A DNA stretch of 64,000 nt from Variovorax paradoxus NBRC 15149 (GCF_001591365.1 NZ_BCUT01000001.1:62001-126000), one strand, 5' to 3'; counted from the first letter of the stretch, positions 1-11,808 are shown. Translations and numbers: made by a program. The notes: a model not told the origin generated them from the sequence alone.

Positions 1-69
1 TGACGGAAACAGCGCCATGCGGCGACGGATGATCGACCGGGCGCCGGACGCAGCCTTGGCCCGATCGGA

Positions 70-702
70 TCAGTGCAGGTGGCGCGGGCGGCGGCCGCCG
101 CCATGCCCACCGCCGCTGCCACTGCCGCCGGTGCCCCGCGGGCGCTTGCCGATCTCGAGCGAATTCACGAGCGCATCGAAGCGGTCGCTGAAAAGGCGGT
201 CGATCTCGGACACCACGCCGCCGAGCTCGGCGCCATCGAAGTGGCGCTCCATCAGGTTGACGACGTCTTCCACCAGCAGGTCGCGCTGCACCTGCATGAT
301 CGCGGCCGGATTGGGGCCGACAAACAGCATCAGGAAATCGTCGCGCGACTCTTCGTCGGGGTCGCCCTCTTCCTCGTCGAAGTCGGTGTCGTAGAAGGTG
401 ACCTCGATGGCGGCGCCGCGCTCGGACAGTTCGTTCAGGGCCATGCACATCTCGTCGAGCGCCTGGCGAAAGTCTTCGTCGCCCGGCACCGTCCAGCAGA
501 TCTGGAGCATGTGGTCCTTCTGCTCGAAGCGGATGCCGGGTTCTTCTTCGTAGGTGCTGGTCGCGCCGTCGGCCAGCGACTTGGCGCCTGCGTAGGCCCA
601 CAGCGGCTTGAGCGCTTCCTGGATCTGGTCGAAGCCGACGTCGGAGCGCAAGGGCACGTCGCCGTGCACATGGATTTCAAATGGAGCGTTGTAACGAGGC
701 AT
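70..702 (-). CDS. Conserved hypothetical protein, 210 aa
   Basis: I cannot assign a function. The protein has no signal peptide or membrane segment. Its middle (about residues 100-120) is strongly acidic, with runs of Asp and Glu, and the last 20 residues are a Gly/His/Arg-rich tail. The start is supported by a GGGAG ribosome binding site about 8 bases upstream. It lies just downstream of tRNA-Leu(UAA) on the same strand and may be read from the tRNA promoter. It looks like a lineage-restricted cytoplasmic protein of Comamonadaceae (inference from general appearance). The 69 bases to its left hold no feature I can support. Confidence 0.75.
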   Translation of the reverse strand: MPRYNAPFEIHVHGDVPLRSDVGFDQIQEALKPLWAYAGAKSLADGATSTYEEEPGIRFEQKDHMLQICWTVPGDEDFRQALDEMCMALNELSERGAAIEVTFYDTDFDEEEGDPDEESRDDFLMLFVGPNPAAIMQVQRDLLVEDVVNLMERHFDGAELGGVVSEIDRLFSDRFDALVNSLEIGKRPRGTGGSGSGGGHGGGRRPRHLH

Positions 703-724
703 GGAGTGCTCCCTTGTCTAAATG

Positions 725-816
725 TGGTGCCCGGAACGGGGGTCGAACCCGTATGCCCCGATTAAGGAAGCGGCGGATTTTAAGTCCGATGTGTCTACCA
801 ATTTCACCATCCGGGC
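725..816 (-). tRNA. tRNA-Leu (anticodon UAA)
   Basis: The minus strand folds as a class II tRNA. The acceptor is GCCCGGA pairing with TCCGGGC, followed by A73 and an encoded CCA. The anticodon loop reads CTTAAAA (anticodon TAA), and there is a long variable arm and a GGTTCGAC T-loop. It is the last of a Gly-Cys-Leu tRNA group read leftward. Confidence 0.97.
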
Positions 817-928
817 CTCGGGTTGAACATCGACGATAACCCAAACGAAACGGGCCCCGGCAACGCAGGTTGGCGGGGCTGGTTTTTTCGGTGGAGGGCG
901 GATCGAGCTTGATCAGAGAGGGAGAGGG

Positions 929-1002
929 TGGAGGCGCGACCCGGAGTCGAACCGGGCTAGACGGATTTGCAATCCGTTGCATAACCGCTTTGCTATCGCG
1001 CC
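929..1002 (-). tRNA. tRNA-Cys (anticodon GCA)
   Basis: A 74-nt minus-strand tRNA with acceptor GGCGCGA/TCGCGCC, discriminator T and encoded CCA. The anticodon loop contains GCA and the T-arm has GGTTCGACTC. It lies between tRNA-Gly and tRNA-Leu. Confidence 0.97.
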
Positions 1003-1033
1003 ACGCTGCTGAAAACGAAATCGAATTCGCGAA

Positions 1034-1060
1034 AAAAAGGGAAGCAGTGCTTCCCTTTTT
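1034..1060. terminator. Perfect hairpin between tRNA-Gly and tRNA-Cys (bidirectional terminator-like)
   Basis: A perfect 12-bp stem runs from 1034-1045 to 1049-1060 with a 3-base loop. A runs lie on one flank and T runs on the other, so either strand gives a hairpin ending in U. On the minus strand it follows tRNA-Gly and precedes tRNA-Cys. It may be a terminator or a processing signal in a common tRNA transcript. Confidence 0.6.
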
Positions 1061-1066
1061 CAAAAC

Positions 1067-1142
1067 TGGAGCGGGAAAAGAGTCTCGAACTCTCGACCTC
1101 AACCTTGGCAAGGTTGCGCTCTACCAACTGAGCTATTCCCGC
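1067..1142 (-). tRNA. tRNA-Gly (anticodon GCC)
   Basis: A 76-nt minus-strand tRNA with acceptor GCGGGAA/TTCCCGC, encoded CCA, D-arm AGCTCAGTTGGTAGAGC, anticodon GCC in CTTGCCAAG and T-arm GAGTTCGAGACTC. It lies 54 bp downstream of the lon stop codon on the same strand. Confidence 0.97.
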
Positions 1143-1196
1143 GTTTCGAGCCTCGAATTATAGAACACTTTTTCGGGGCTCGGCAAGTTCTGCCGA

Positions 1197-3638
<2,442 letters not shown>

Positions 3639-3663
3639 GAATATCCTTTGATTGATCAGGCAA

Positions 3664-3691
3664 AGATGGATGGGTGTTCGGGCATTTCAAG
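3664..3691 (-). promoter_or_regulatory. Sigma-32-like promoter of lon
   Basis: On the minus strand, CTTGAA (complement of 3686-3691) is followed after 14 bases by ATCCATCT (complement of 3664-3671). This resembles the heat-shock consensus CTTGAA, 13-17 bases, CCCCATnT. Transcription would start about 20 bases before the lon ATG. The -10 match is partial. Confidence 0.5.
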
Positions 3692-3757
3692 CCCGTGCAC
3701 CCGGTCTTTGTCGAAGGCGCCGGACGCCTTGCTGGAAAGTGCCGGCGCCGCGTTCAC

Positions 3758-5023
3758 TCAGGCCTTCTTGGCCGCTTCGCGGTACACGAGCAGCGGCGGC
3801 TTGTTTTCATCAATTGTGGATTCCTCGACCACAACCTTGTCGACGTTGGTGGCATTCGGCAGCTCGAACATGGTGTCGATCAGCGACTGTTCGAGGATCG
3901 AACGCAGGCCCCGCGCGCCGGTCTTGCGGGCCAGCGCCTTGCGTGCAATGGCCTTGAGCGCCGCGGGACGAATCTCCAGGTCGACGCCTTCCATCTGCAG
4001 CAGCTTGGTGAACTGCTTGACCACGGCGTTCTTGGGCTCGGTCAGGATCTGCACCAGCGCGTCTTCGCTGAGCTCGGCCAGCGAGGCCACCACGGGCATG
4101 CGGCCCACCAGTTCGGGGATCAGGCCGAACTTGATCAGGTCTTCGGGCTCGACCTCGCGGAACACCTCGGTGATGCTGCGCTGCGCCTTGCTCTTGACCG
4201 AAGCGCCGAAGCCGATGCCCGAGGCCTCGGTGCGGTTCTCGATGACCTTCTCGAGGCCGGCAAAGGCGCCGCCGCAGATGAACAGGATGTTGGTCGTGTC
4301 GATCTGCAGGAAGTCCTGGTTCGGGTGCTTGCGCCCGCCCTGCGGCGGCACGCTGGCCATGGTGCCTTCGATGAGCTTGAGCAGCGCCTGCTGCACGCCC
4401 TCGCCCGACACGTCGCGCGTGATCGACGGGTTGTCCGACTTGCGCGAGATCTTGTCGATTTCGTCGATGTAGACGATGCCGCGCTGGGCGCGCTCGACTT
4501 CGTAGTTGCAGCTCTGCAGCAGCTTCTGGATGATGTTCTCGACGTCCTCGCCCACGTAGCCGGCTTCGGTCAGCGTGGTGGCGTCGGCCATCACGAAGGG
4601 CACGTCGAGCATGCGCGCGAGCGTTTGCGCGAGCAGCGTCTTGCCCGAGCCCGTGGGGCCGATCAGGAGGATGTTGCTCTTGCTGAGCTCGACGTCGTCG
4701 CCCTTGGCCTTTTCCTTGTGGCGCAGGCGCTTGTAGTGGTTGTAGACCGCCACCGACAGCATGCGCTTGGCCGGCTCCTGGCCGATCACGTAGTTGTCGA
4801 GGTTGGTCTTGATTTCCAGCGGCGTGGGCAGGTCGCTGCGCGCCTCGCGCGCCTCTTCACCGGCCGGGAGCTCGTCGCGGATGATTTCGTTGCAAAGGTC
4901 GATGCACTCGTCGCAAATGAAGACCGAAGGGCCCGCGATCAGCTTCTTGACCTCATGCTGGCTCTTGCCGCAGAACGAGCAATAAAGCGTTTTTTCGCTG
5001 GAGGAGCCTTTTTTTTCGGCCAT
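3758..5023 (-). CDS. clpX: ATP-dependent Clp protease ATP-binding subunit ClpX
   Basis: Hexameric AAA+ unfoldase that recognises substrates and feeds them into ClpP. From the start chosen here the protein is 421 aa. It has an N-terminal C4 zinc-binding domain (Cys15, Cys18, Cys37, Cys40), Walker A GPTGSGKT near residue 125, and Walker B with [10 protein letters not shown]. The loop of the IGF type that docks on ClpP appears as IGFGASV. The frame stays open 15 codons further upstream, but family members begin at MAEKKGSSS, so the start at 5023 is preferred. It follows clpP on the same strand after a hairpin and precedes lon. Confidence 0.97.
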   Translation of the reverse strand: MAEKKGSSSEKTLYCSFCGKSQHEVKKLIAGPSVFICDECIDLCNEIIRDELPAGEEAREARSDLPTPLEIKTNLDNYVIGQEPAKRMLSVAVYNHYKRLRHKEKAKGDDVELSKSNILLIGPTGSGKTLLAQTLARMLDVPFVMADATTLTEAGYVGEDVENIIQKLLQSCNYEVERAQRGIVYIDEIDKISRKSDNPSITRDVSGEGVQQALLKLIEGTMASVPPQGGRKHPNQDFLQIDTTNILFICGGAFAGLEKVIENRTEASGIGFGASVKSKAQRSITEVFREVEPEDLIKFGLIPELVGRMPVVASLAELSEDALVQILTEPKNAVVKQFTKLLQMEGVDLEIRPAALKAIARKALARKTGARGLRSILEQSLIDTMFELPNATNVDKVVVEESTIDENKPPLLVYREAAKKA

Positions 5024-5065
5024 GGACAGGTGCCTCGTAAAGGGGTGGGGACAATGATAACTAAA

Positions 5066-5104
5066 CAAAAACGGCGTTTCCCGTGTGGAAAACGCCGGTT
5101 TTTG
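5066..5104 (-). terminator. Hairpin terminator between clpP and clpX
   Basis: The minus strand reads a CGGCGTTT-type stem of about 8 bp plus flanking A-T pairs, ending in CGCCGTTTTTG. It lies 40-80 bases after the clpP stop and before the clpX start. It probably limits read-through from clpP into clpX, giving unequal amounts of the two subunits. Confidence 0.65.
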
Positions 5105-5145
5105 CCTTTTTGGCGCCGCCGGCGCCGCGGCAGGGGCTCAATGCC

Positions 5146-5754
5146 TCAGCTGCGCTTCGCAATGACCTGGTCCACCAGGCCGTAGTCCTTGGCTTCATCG
5201 GCCGTGAGGAAATAGTCGCGTTCGGTGTCCGACTTGACTTTTTCGAGCGGCTGGCCCGTGCGTTCGGCCAGGATGCGGTTCATCTGGTCCTTGGTGCGCA
5301 GGATGTCGCGGGCATGGATCTCGATGTCCGTGGCCTGGCCGCGCGCGCCGCCGAGCACCTGGTGGATCATGATCTTCGAATTGGGCAGCGAGAAGCGCTT
5401 GCCCTTTTCTCCGGCCGCCAGCAGGAAGGCGCCCATGCTGGCCGCAAAGCCGATGCACATGGTGGAAACGTCGGGCTTGATGAACTGCATGGTGTCGTAG
5501 ATGGCCATGCCGGCGCTCACGCTGCCGCCCGGGGAGTTGATGTAGAACGAAATGTCCTTGTCCGGGTTCTCGCTCTCGAGGAACAGCAGCTGCGCCACCA
5601 CGAGGTTGGCGGTCTGGTCGTTCACCTCGCCCACCAGGAAAATGATGCGCTCCTTGAGGAGGCGCGAATAGATGTCGTAGGACCGCTCGCCGCGGCCCGA
5701 CTGCTCGATGACCATCGGGATCATGCCGAGGCCTTTGATTTCCTGTGCGCTCAT
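5146..5754 (-). CDS. clpP: ATP-dependent Clp protease proteolytic subunit ClpP
   Basis: Tetradecameric serine protease that degrades proteins delivered by ClpX or ClpA. From the chosen start it is 202 aa, normal for the family. The catalytic triad is visible: Ser106 in GFAASMGAF, His131 in IMIHQ, and Asp180 in TERDYF. The start at 5754 is preferred over longer in-frame options because a GGAGAG ribosome binding site lies 9 bases upstream and because the family N-terminus reads IPMVIEQ...[13 protein letters not shown]. It is cotranscribed with tig upstream or driven from the 110-bp gap, where a hairpin lies. Confidence 0.98.
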   Translation of the reverse strand: MSAQEIKGLGMIPMVIEQSGRGERSYDIYSRLLKERIIFLVGEVNDQTANLVVAQLLFLESENPDKDISFYINSPGGSVSAGMAIYDTMQFIKPDVSTMCIGFAASMGAFLLAAGEKGKRFSLPNSKIMIHQVLGGARGQATDIEIHARDILRTKDQMNRILAERTGQPLEKVKSDTERDYFLTADEAKDYGLVDQVIAKRS

Positions 5755-5814
5755 TGAATTGCTCTCCGGAAAAGGGTTCGTTCGCTGTTCGAATTTACTG
5801 TACGCCTGAGTGAA

Positions 5815-5846
5815 ATGGGGCTCGTGCCGCAAAGCACAAGCCCCAT
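5815..5846 (-). terminator. Hairpin between tig and clpP
   Basis: A 13-bp stem with one imperfect pair joins 5815-5827 to 5834-5846 around a 6-base loop, 22 bases after the tig stop. The downstream U tract is short (TTT), so it may act as an attenuator or RNA-stabilising 3' end and not a strong terminator. Confidence 0.5.
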
Positions 5847-5868
5847 TGGCGTCGCAGGCGGCAGTGGA

Positions 5869-7182
5869 TCAGCCTTGTTGCGCCATCAGTTCGTCGAACG
5901 ACACCGACTTTTCATTGACCTTGGCCTTGCCGAGCACGAAATCGGTCACGTTGTTCTCGATGACCACGGCTTCGACTTCGGCCAGGCGATTGTTGTCGCT
6001 GAAGTACCAGCGCACCACGTCGGCCGGCTTTTCGTAGCTGGCGGCCAGCTCGTCGATGTGGGCCTTGATCTGCTCGGGCTTGGCCTGCAGGTTGTTGGCG
6101 CGCACCAGCTCGGCCACCACGAGGCCCAGGCGCACGCGGCGCTCGGCTTGGGGACGGAACACTTCGTCGGGGATCGGCGCCTTGTCGGCGTCCTTGATGC
6201 CGCGCTGCTTGAGCTCGGCGCGGGCGCCTTCGACCATGCGGTTGACTTCGGACTGCACGCTCGCGTTGGGCAGGTCGAGCTCGGCGTTGGCCACCAGGGT
6301 GTCCATCACGGCGTTCTTGTTGCGCGCCAGCAGGCGGAACTTCACTTCGCGCTCGAGGTTCTTCTTGATGTCGGCGCGCAGGCCCTCGACCGTGGCTTCG
6401 GCAATGCCGAGCGACTTGGCGAGCTGTTCGTTGACTTCGGGCAGGTGCGAGGCTTCGATCTTCTTCACGGTGACCATGAAGTCGGCCTGCTTGCCGGCCA
6501 CGTCCTTGCCGTGGTAGTCGGCCGGGAACGAGAGCGGGAAGGTGCGGCTGTCGCCGGCCTTCATGCCGCGCACGGCGTCTTCGAATTCCTTGAGCATCTG
6601 GCCTTCGCCGACGATGAACTGGAAGTCTTCGGCCTTGCCGCCCGGGAAGGGCTCGCCGTCGATCTTGCCTTCGAAATCGACCGTCACGCGGTCGTCGTCC
6701 TGGGCCACGGCGTCCTGGGCGCGCTGCGCGAAGGTGCGGCGCTGCTTGCGCAGGATGTCCAGCGTCTTGTCGATGGCGTCGTCGCCCACTTCGGCCGAGA
6801 GCTTCTCGACTTCGGCGTTCGACAGGTCGTTGATCTTGACTTCGGGGAACACTTCGAAGACCGCGTCGAAGGCGAGCTGGCCTTCGGGCGACTCTTCCTT
6901 CTCGGTGATGCGGGGCTGGCCGGCCACGCGCAGCTTGGCTTCGTTGGCGGCCTGCGAGAAGGCTTCGCCGACCTTGTCGTTCATGACTTCGTAGTGCACC
7001 GAGTAGCCGTAGCGCTGGGCCACGACGTTCATCGGCACCTTGCCGGGACGGAAGCCATCCATCTTGACGGTGCGCGCGAGCTTCTTGAGGCGCGAATCGA
7101 CTTCGGACTGGATGGTGCCGACCGGCAGGGTCAGCGTGATCTTGCGTTCGAGCTTCTCGAGAGTTTCAACGGTCACGGTCAT
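5869..7182 (-). CDS. tig: Trigger factor
   Basis: Ribosome-associated chaperone and peptidyl-prolyl isomerase that meets nascent chains at the exit tunnel. The protein is 437 aa. The N-terminal ribosome-binding domain carries the signature GFRPGKVP at residues 43-50. An FKBP-like PPIase domain follows (about 160-245, with VTVDFEGKIDGEPFPGGKAEDF), then the helical C-terminal domain. It heads the tig-clpP-clpX-lon block and lies just downstream of tRNA-Leu(UAG). Confidence 0.98.
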   Translation of the reverse strand: MTVTVETLEKLERKITLTLPVGTIQSEVDSRLKKLARTVKMDGFRPGKVPMNVVAQRYGYSVHYEVMNDKVGEAFSQAANEAKLRVAGQPRITEKEESPEGQLAFDAVFEVFPEVKINDLSNAEVEKLSAEVGDDAIDKTLDILRKQRRTFAQRAQDAVAQDDDRVTVDFEGKIDGEPFPGGKAEDFQFIVGEGQMLKEFEDAVRGMKAGDSRTFPLSFPADYHGKDVAGKQADFMVTVKKIEASHLPEVNEQLAKSLGIAEATVEGLRADIKKNLEREVKFRLLARNKNAVMDTLVANAELDLPNASVQSEVNRMVEGARAELKQRGIKDADKAPIPDEVFRPQAERRVRLGLVVAELVRANNLQAKPEQIKAHIDELAASYEKPADVVRWYFSDNNRLAEVEAVVIENNVTDFVLGKAKVNEKSVSFDELMAQQG

Positions 7183-7208
7183 GGTGTCTTCCTTGTGAGG
7201 GGTGTGGC

Positions 7209-7295
7209 TGGTGCGCGGGGCCGGACTCGAACCGGCACGTTCTTGCGAACGTCAGGACCTAAACCTGGTGCGTCTACCAATTTCGCCACCCGCGC
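7209..7295 (-). tRNA. tRNA-Leu (anticodon UAG)
   Basis: An 87-nt class II tRNA on the minus strand. The acceptor is GCGCGGG pairing with CCCGCGC, with A73 and encoded CCA. The anticodon loop is TTTAGGT (anticodon TAG), and it has a long variable arm and a GGTTCGAGTCC T-arm. It is the second leucine tRNA in the first 7.3 kb and sits immediately before tig. Confidence 0.97.
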
Positions 7296-7409
7296 TTGCC
7301 AAATTTTTCAGGTGAATGCAAAGGCGGACGGCCCTGGTGCCGCGGACCCCCGATTGCCGGATGCCCGCCGCCCAAAGACCGTCCGCCTGAAATCGGTCAA
7401 CCGCGTATT

Positions 7410-10400
7410 TTAAGCGCTAATCGGGAGCTCTTTCGGCTCCCGCTTGACGCGGAAGGCGGCGGCGTACATTGCCGGCAGCGCCAGCAGGGTCAATACGGTC
7501 GCCACGATCAGCCCGCCCATGATGGCCACGGCCATCGGCCCCCAGAACACGCTGCGGGAGAGCGGAATCATCGCCAGCACCGCCGCGGCCGCCGTCAGTA
7601 CGATCGGCCGCAGGCGCCGCACGGCCGATTCCACGATCGCGTCCCAGGCCGGCACGCCGGCCTCGCGGTCGCTCTCGATCTGGTCGATCAGGATCACCGC
7701 GTTGCGCTGGATCATGCCCATCAGCGCGATCACGCCCAAAAGCGCCACGAAGCCGAACGGCCGGTTCAGCAGCAGCAGCGCACCGGCCACGCCGGCGATG
7801 CCCATCGGTCCGGTGATGAACACCAGCAGCGAGCGGCTGAAGCTGTGCAGCTGCAGCATCAGGAGCGTGAACACCAGGAACAGCATGATCGGCACGCCCG
7901 CCACGATGGAGGCCGAGCCCTTGCTGCTTTCCTCGACCGCGCCCGCCACCTCGATGCGGTAGCCGCCCTCGCCGGCCGCGTGCCAGCCGGCCTCGAGCTG
8001 GCGCAGCTTCGGCAGCAGCTGCTCGGTCACCGTGGCGCCCTGCAGGCCTTCGACCACGTCGCCCTGCACGGTGATGGCGTAGTCGCGGTTCTCGCGCCAC
8101 ATCACGCCGGGTTCCCAGCTGAACACCGGCCGGGCGATCTGCGTCAGCGGAATCGAGCGGCCCGAGGTGGTGGGCAGGTAGGCGTTGCCGATGTCCGAGA
8201 TGGCCTCGCGCTCGTCGGCCGACTGGCGCAGCACGATGTCGATCAGCAGGTCGTTCTCGCGGTACTGGCCCACGGTGGTGCCGGAGAACATGGTCTTGGA
8301 AGCCTGGGCGATCGCCTGGCTGGTGACGCCGAGCGCGCGCGCCTTGGCCTGGTCGACCTCCAGACGGATCACCTTGACCGATTCGTTCCAGTTGTCGTTC
8401 ACGCCGCGCATGTTGGCGTTCTCGCGCAGCACGGCCTTGACCTCGTCGGCATGCCCACGCAGCTGGGCAGGGTCGGTACCGATCACGCGGAACTGCACCG
8501 GATACGGCACCGGTGGCCCGTTGGGCAGCAGCTTCACGCGGCCGCGCACTTCGGGGAACTCCTGCGCCAGGAGCGCGGGCAGCTTGATGCGCAGGGTCTC
8601 CCGCACCTTCAGGTCCTTGGCCAGCACGATGAGCTGCGAGACGTTGGTCTGCGGAAAGACCTGGTCCAGCGGCAGGTAGAAGCGCGGCACGCCGGAGCCG
8701 ATCCAGGTGCTGACCGTCTTCACGCCCTCTTCCTTCATGATGCGCTGCTCGACGCGTTTGGCGACTTCTTCGTTGGCCGCGAACGAGGTGCCTTCGGGGA
8801 ACCAGATGTCCACCATGATCTCCGGCCGGCTCGAATCCGGGAAGAACTGCTGCTGCACCTTGCCCATGCCGAAGATGCCGAGCGCGAAGATCAGCACCGT
8901 GGCACCGATGGTCAGCCAGCGGTGCTGCACGCACCAGTTCACCGCGCCGCGGAAGTTGTTGTAGAACGGCGTGTCGAACAGCTCGTGCGGCGGCGCATCG
9001 GGGTCGTGCGGCTTGACCTTGAGCAGCAGCGTGCCCAGGTAGGGCACGAAGTACACCGAGACGATCCACGACAGCACCAGCGCGATCACCGTCACCGCGA
9101 AGATCGCGAAGGTGTATTCGCCCGTGACCGACTTGGCGATGCCGATCGGCAGGAAGCCCGCAGCCGTGATGAGCGTGCCGGTCAGCATGGGCTTGGCCGT
9201 GACGTCGTAGGCGAAGGTGGCGGCGCGCACCTTGTCGTAGCCCTCCTCCATCTTGCGCACCATCATCTCGACCGCGATGATCGCGTCGTCCACCAGGAGG
9301 CCGAGCGCGATGATCAGCGAGCCCAGCGATATCTTGTGCAGCCCGATGCCGAAGTAGTTCATGGCCAGGAAGGTCACGGCCAGCACCAGCGGGATCGTGA
9401 TGGCCACCACCAGCCCGGGCCGGATGTCGATGTACCAGCCGAAGCGCCCGCCCTTGTGCAGGCCCAGCGAGATGATGCTCACGGCCAGCACGATGGCCAC
9501 CGCCTCGATCAGCACGCCGACGAATTCATTGACCGAGCTGGACACCGACACCGGCTGGTCCTGCACCTGCGCAAGCTTCACGCCGGCCGGCAGGCGCTGG
9601 TCGATCTCCGCGGTGGTGGCGCGCAGCGCCTTGCCCAGCGCGATGATGTCGCCGCCCTTGGCCATGGAAACGCCGAGCGCGACAACTTCCTTGCCCTGGT
9701 GGTGCACCTTCACGGCCGGCGGATCGATGTAGCCGCGATGGATCTCGGCGATGTCGCCGAGCCTGAGCTGGTTGCCCGAGCTGCCGCGGATCGGCATCTC
9801 GCGCAGCTGCTCCACGTTGGTGAACTGCCCGCCCACGCGCACCTGCACCACGTCCAGCGGCGACTGGATCGTGCCCGCGCTTTCGATCGCATTTTGCGAG
9901 CCGAGCTGGGCCAGCACCGCGTTGAAGTCCAGCCCCAGTTGCGCGACGCGCTTCTGCGAGATCTCGATGTAGACCTTCTGGTCCTGCACGCCGAACTGGT
10001 CGACCTTGGCCACGTCCTTCACGCGCAGCAGCTGCTGGCGCACCTCGTCGGCCAAGGTCTTGAGCTCGGCCTGGCTGAAGCCTTCGCTCTCCAGCGCGTA
10101 GATCACGCCATAGACGTCGCCGAAATCGTCATTGAAGAACGGCCCCTGCACGCCCGGCGGCAGCGTGTTGCGCATGTCGCCGACCTTCTTGCGCACCGTG
10201 TACCAGACGTTGGCCACGTCGGCGGCCTTGGACGAGTCCTTGATCTGGAAAATGATCTGCGACTCGCCCGGCTTCGAGTAGCTGCGGATCTTGTCGGCGT
10301 ACGGTGCCTCCTGCAGCGTGCGCTCGAGCTTGTCGGTGACCTGCTCGGCCACCTGCTGGGCAGTGGCGCCGGGCCAGAAGGTGCGAACCACCATGGCACG

Positions 10401-10565
10401 GAAGGTGAACGGCGGGTCTTCGTCCTGGCCGAGCTGGAAGTACGCGAAGGCGCCCAGCACCATCAGCACCACCATCAGGTAGCGCGTGAGGGGCGCGTGG
10501 TCCAGCGCCCATTTGGAAAGATTGAAGCCGGCGGGCTTGGCGGTGGTAGCTGCGCCTTCCGTCAT
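7410..10565 (-). CDS. RND efflux transporter permease (HAE1/AcrB-like)
   Basis: Inner-membrane proton/drug antiporter subunit of a tripartite efflux pump. The length of 1051 aa fits the family. It has a first membrane helix near residues 28-46, two large periplasmic loops and clusters of membrane helices. The proton-relay segment of TM4 keeps the paired aspartates (GLLVDDAIIAVE). Its start overlaps the stop of the adaptor gene by 4 bp, so the two are translationally coupled. There is no outer-membrane channel gene beside it, so it must use a channel encoded elsewhere. The substrate cannot be told from sequence. Confidence 0.93.
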   Translation of the reverse strand: MTEGAATTAKPAGFNLSKWALDHAPLTRYLMVVLMVLGAFAYFQLGQDEDPPFTFRAMVVRTFWPGATAQQVAEQVTDKLERTLQEAPYADKIRSYSKPGESQIIFQIKDSSKAADVANVWYTVRKKVGDMRNTLPPGVQGPFFNDDFGDVYGVIYALESEGFSQAELKTLADEVRQQLLRVKDVAKVDQFGVQDQKVYIEISQKRVAQLGLDFNAVLAQLGSQNAIESAGTIQSPLDVVQVRVGGQFTNVEQLREMPIRGSSGNQLRLGDIAEIHRGYIDPPAVKVHHQGKEVVALGVSMAKGGDIIALGKALRATTAEIDQRLPAGVKLAQVQDQPVSVSSSVNEFVGVLIEAVAIVLAVSIISLGLHKGGRFGWYIDIRPGLVVAITIPLVLAVTFLAMNYFGIGLHKISLGSLIIALGLLVDDAIIAVEMMVRKMEEGYDKVRAATFAYDVTAKPMLTGTLITAAGFLPIGIAKSVTGEYTFAIFAVTVIALVLSWIVSVYFVPYLGTLLLKVKPHDPDAPPHELFDTPFYNNFRGAVNWCVQHRWLTIGATVLIFALGIFGMGKVQQQFFPDSSRPEIMVDIWFPEGTSFAANEEVAKRVEQRIMKEEGVKTVSTWIGSGVPRFYLPLDQVFPQTNVSQLIVLAKDLKVRETLRIKLPALLAQEFPEVRGRVKLLPNGPPVPYPVQFRVIGTDPAQLRGHADEVKAVLRENANMRGVNDNWNESVKVIRLEVDQAKARALGVTSQAIAQASKTMFSGTTVGQYRENDLLIDIVLRQSADEREAISDIGNAYLPTTSGRSIPLTQIARPVFSWEPGVMWRENRDYAITVQGDVVEGLQGATVTEQLLPKLRQLEAGWHAAGEGGYRIEVAGAVEESSKGSASIVAGVPIMLFLVFTLLMLQLHSFSRSLLVFITGPMGIAGVAGALLLLNRPFGFVALLGVIALMGMIQRNAVILIDQIESDREAGVPAWDAIVESAVRRLRPIVLTAAAAVLAMIPLSRSVFWGPMAVAIMGGLIVATVLTLLALPAMYAAAFRVKREPKELPISA

Positions 10566-11755
10566 TTGGAAGCACCTGCAGCGATCTCCTTCTTCGAGGC
10601 CGCCACGGCCTCGACCGGCTGCGCCGATTCCTTCGCGTTGGCGGCTGCCGCGGCAGCCTCCTTCGACTGGTAGATGGTGACCTTCTGCCCCGGCGAGAGC
10701 ACATGCACGCCCGCGGCCACGACCATCATGCCGGGCGCGAGGCCAGCGCCGATCACGGCCTCGTTGCCGTCGGCCGTGGCCACCTGCACCGGTTGCGAGC
10801 GCACCGTCATGGTCGACTTGTCGAGCACCCAGACCGCCGTGCCCTTGCCTTCCTGGCGCAAGGCACTGGTCGGCAGCTTCATGACCGCGCCGCCGGTGCG
10901 TGCCAGCGCCTGCGGGCGGGCATACACGGTGGCGCCGAGCGCCGGCGAGGTGGCGGCATCGATCGCCACCTTGACCGCGTAGGTGCGCGTGACTGCGTCG
11001 GCGCTGGCCGCCACTTCGCGCACCTCGCCCTGCAGCTCGCTGCCGCCCGACCAGCCGCGCACCATGACCGGCGATCCGGGCTTGATGAGCGCGGCGCGGT
11101 CTTCGGGCACCGCAAACACCACGTCGCGCGCGCCGTCCTGCGCAATGCGCACGACCGGCGTGCCCGCCTGCACCACCTGCCCGGGCTCGGCCTCGATGGC
11201 GGTGATGATGCCGGCCACGTCGGCCACCAGCGTGGTGTAGCTGGCCTGGTTGCCCTGCGACGAAAGCTGGGCCTGCGCCTGCTCGAGTTGCGCCTGCGCG
11301 GCCTTCCAGGTGGATTCGCGGCGCTCCAGCTCGGCGCCGCTGATGAAGTTCTGCGCGCGCAGTTCGGTATAGCGCTTGAGATCGGCCGCTGCGAGATCGC
11401 GGTTGGTCTGGGCTGCCGCCAGCTGCGCGCGCGCCGCTTCAGCGGCCAGCCGGTAGTCCTGCGGATCGAGCTGGGCCAGCACCTGGCCGGCCTGCACATG
11501 CTGGCCGAGCTCGGCTTGTCGTTTGGTGATCTTGCCCGCCACGCGGAAGCCCAGCCGCGATTCGACGCGCGCCCGGACCTCGGCCGAGAACTCGGGCTGG
11601 GCCTCGAAATCGCTGGTGCCCACGGTCACCAGCTTGACGGCGCGCACGGGTTCCTCGGCCGGCTTCGACTGCGAACAGCCGGCCAGGAACAAGGCGGGGA
11701 GCAGCAGCCAGGCGGCACTGCGGGCAAGAGGAGAAAAGCCGGAGGAGGCAGTCAT
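10562..11755 (-). CDS. RND efflux periplasmic adaptor lipoprotein (membrane fusion protein)
   Basis: Links the inner-membrane pump to an outer-membrane channel. It is 397 aa. The N-terminal lipoprotein signal has the lipobox LFLAGC with Cys27. The biotinyl-lipoyl and alpha-hairpin regions follow (RVESRLGFRVAGKITKRQ, then heptad-rich AARAQLAAAQTNRDLAAADLKR), then beta-barrel domains. It is the first gene of a two-gene operon with the downstream permease. A sigma-70 promoter and an overlapping palindrome lie directly upstream, suggesting repression by a TetR-type regulator that is not encoded next door. Confidence 0.93.
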   Translation of the reverse strand: MTASSGFSPLARSAAWLLLPALFLAGCSQSKPAEEPVRAVKLVTVGTSDFEAQPEFSAEVRARVESRLGFRVAGKITKRQAELGQHVQAGQVLAQLDPQDYRLAAEAARAQLAAAQTNRDLAAADLKRYTELRAQNFISGAELERRESTWKAAQAQLEQAQAQLSSQGNQASYTTLVADVAGIITAIEAEPGQVVQAGTPVVRIAQDGARDVVFAVPEDRAALIKPGSPVMVRGWSGGSELQGEVREVAASADAVTRTYAVKVAIDAATSPALGATVYARPQALARTGGAVMKLPTSALRQEGKGTAVWVLDKSTMTVRSQPVQVATADGNEAVIGAGLAPGMMVVAAGVHVLSPGQKVTIYQSKEAAAAAANAKESAQPVEAVAASKKEIAAGASK

Positions 11756-11784
11756 GAGACACCCTAGAAAGGTCGAACCCGGTC

Positions 11785-11808
11785 ATTACTGACCCACTGG
11801 TTAGTAAT
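11785..11808. promoter_or_regulatory. 24-bp palindromic operator upstream of the RND operon
   Basis: ATTACTGACC and GGTTAGTAAT are separated by 4 bases (CACT). The halves are complementary at 9 of 10 positions. The palindrome overlaps the -10 region and presumed start site of the promoter. This is the typical geometry for repression by a dimeric TetR-family protein. Confidence 0.7.

Noticed and set aside
17..394. 125-aa plus-strand frame at the left edge
   Set aside because: Arg/Ser/Pro-rich shadow of the conserved minus-strand gene at 70-702.
7296..10673. 1125-aa plus-strand frame opposite the RND permease
   Set aside because: Shadow of the conserved permease; composition is His/Arg/Asp-rich and low in information.
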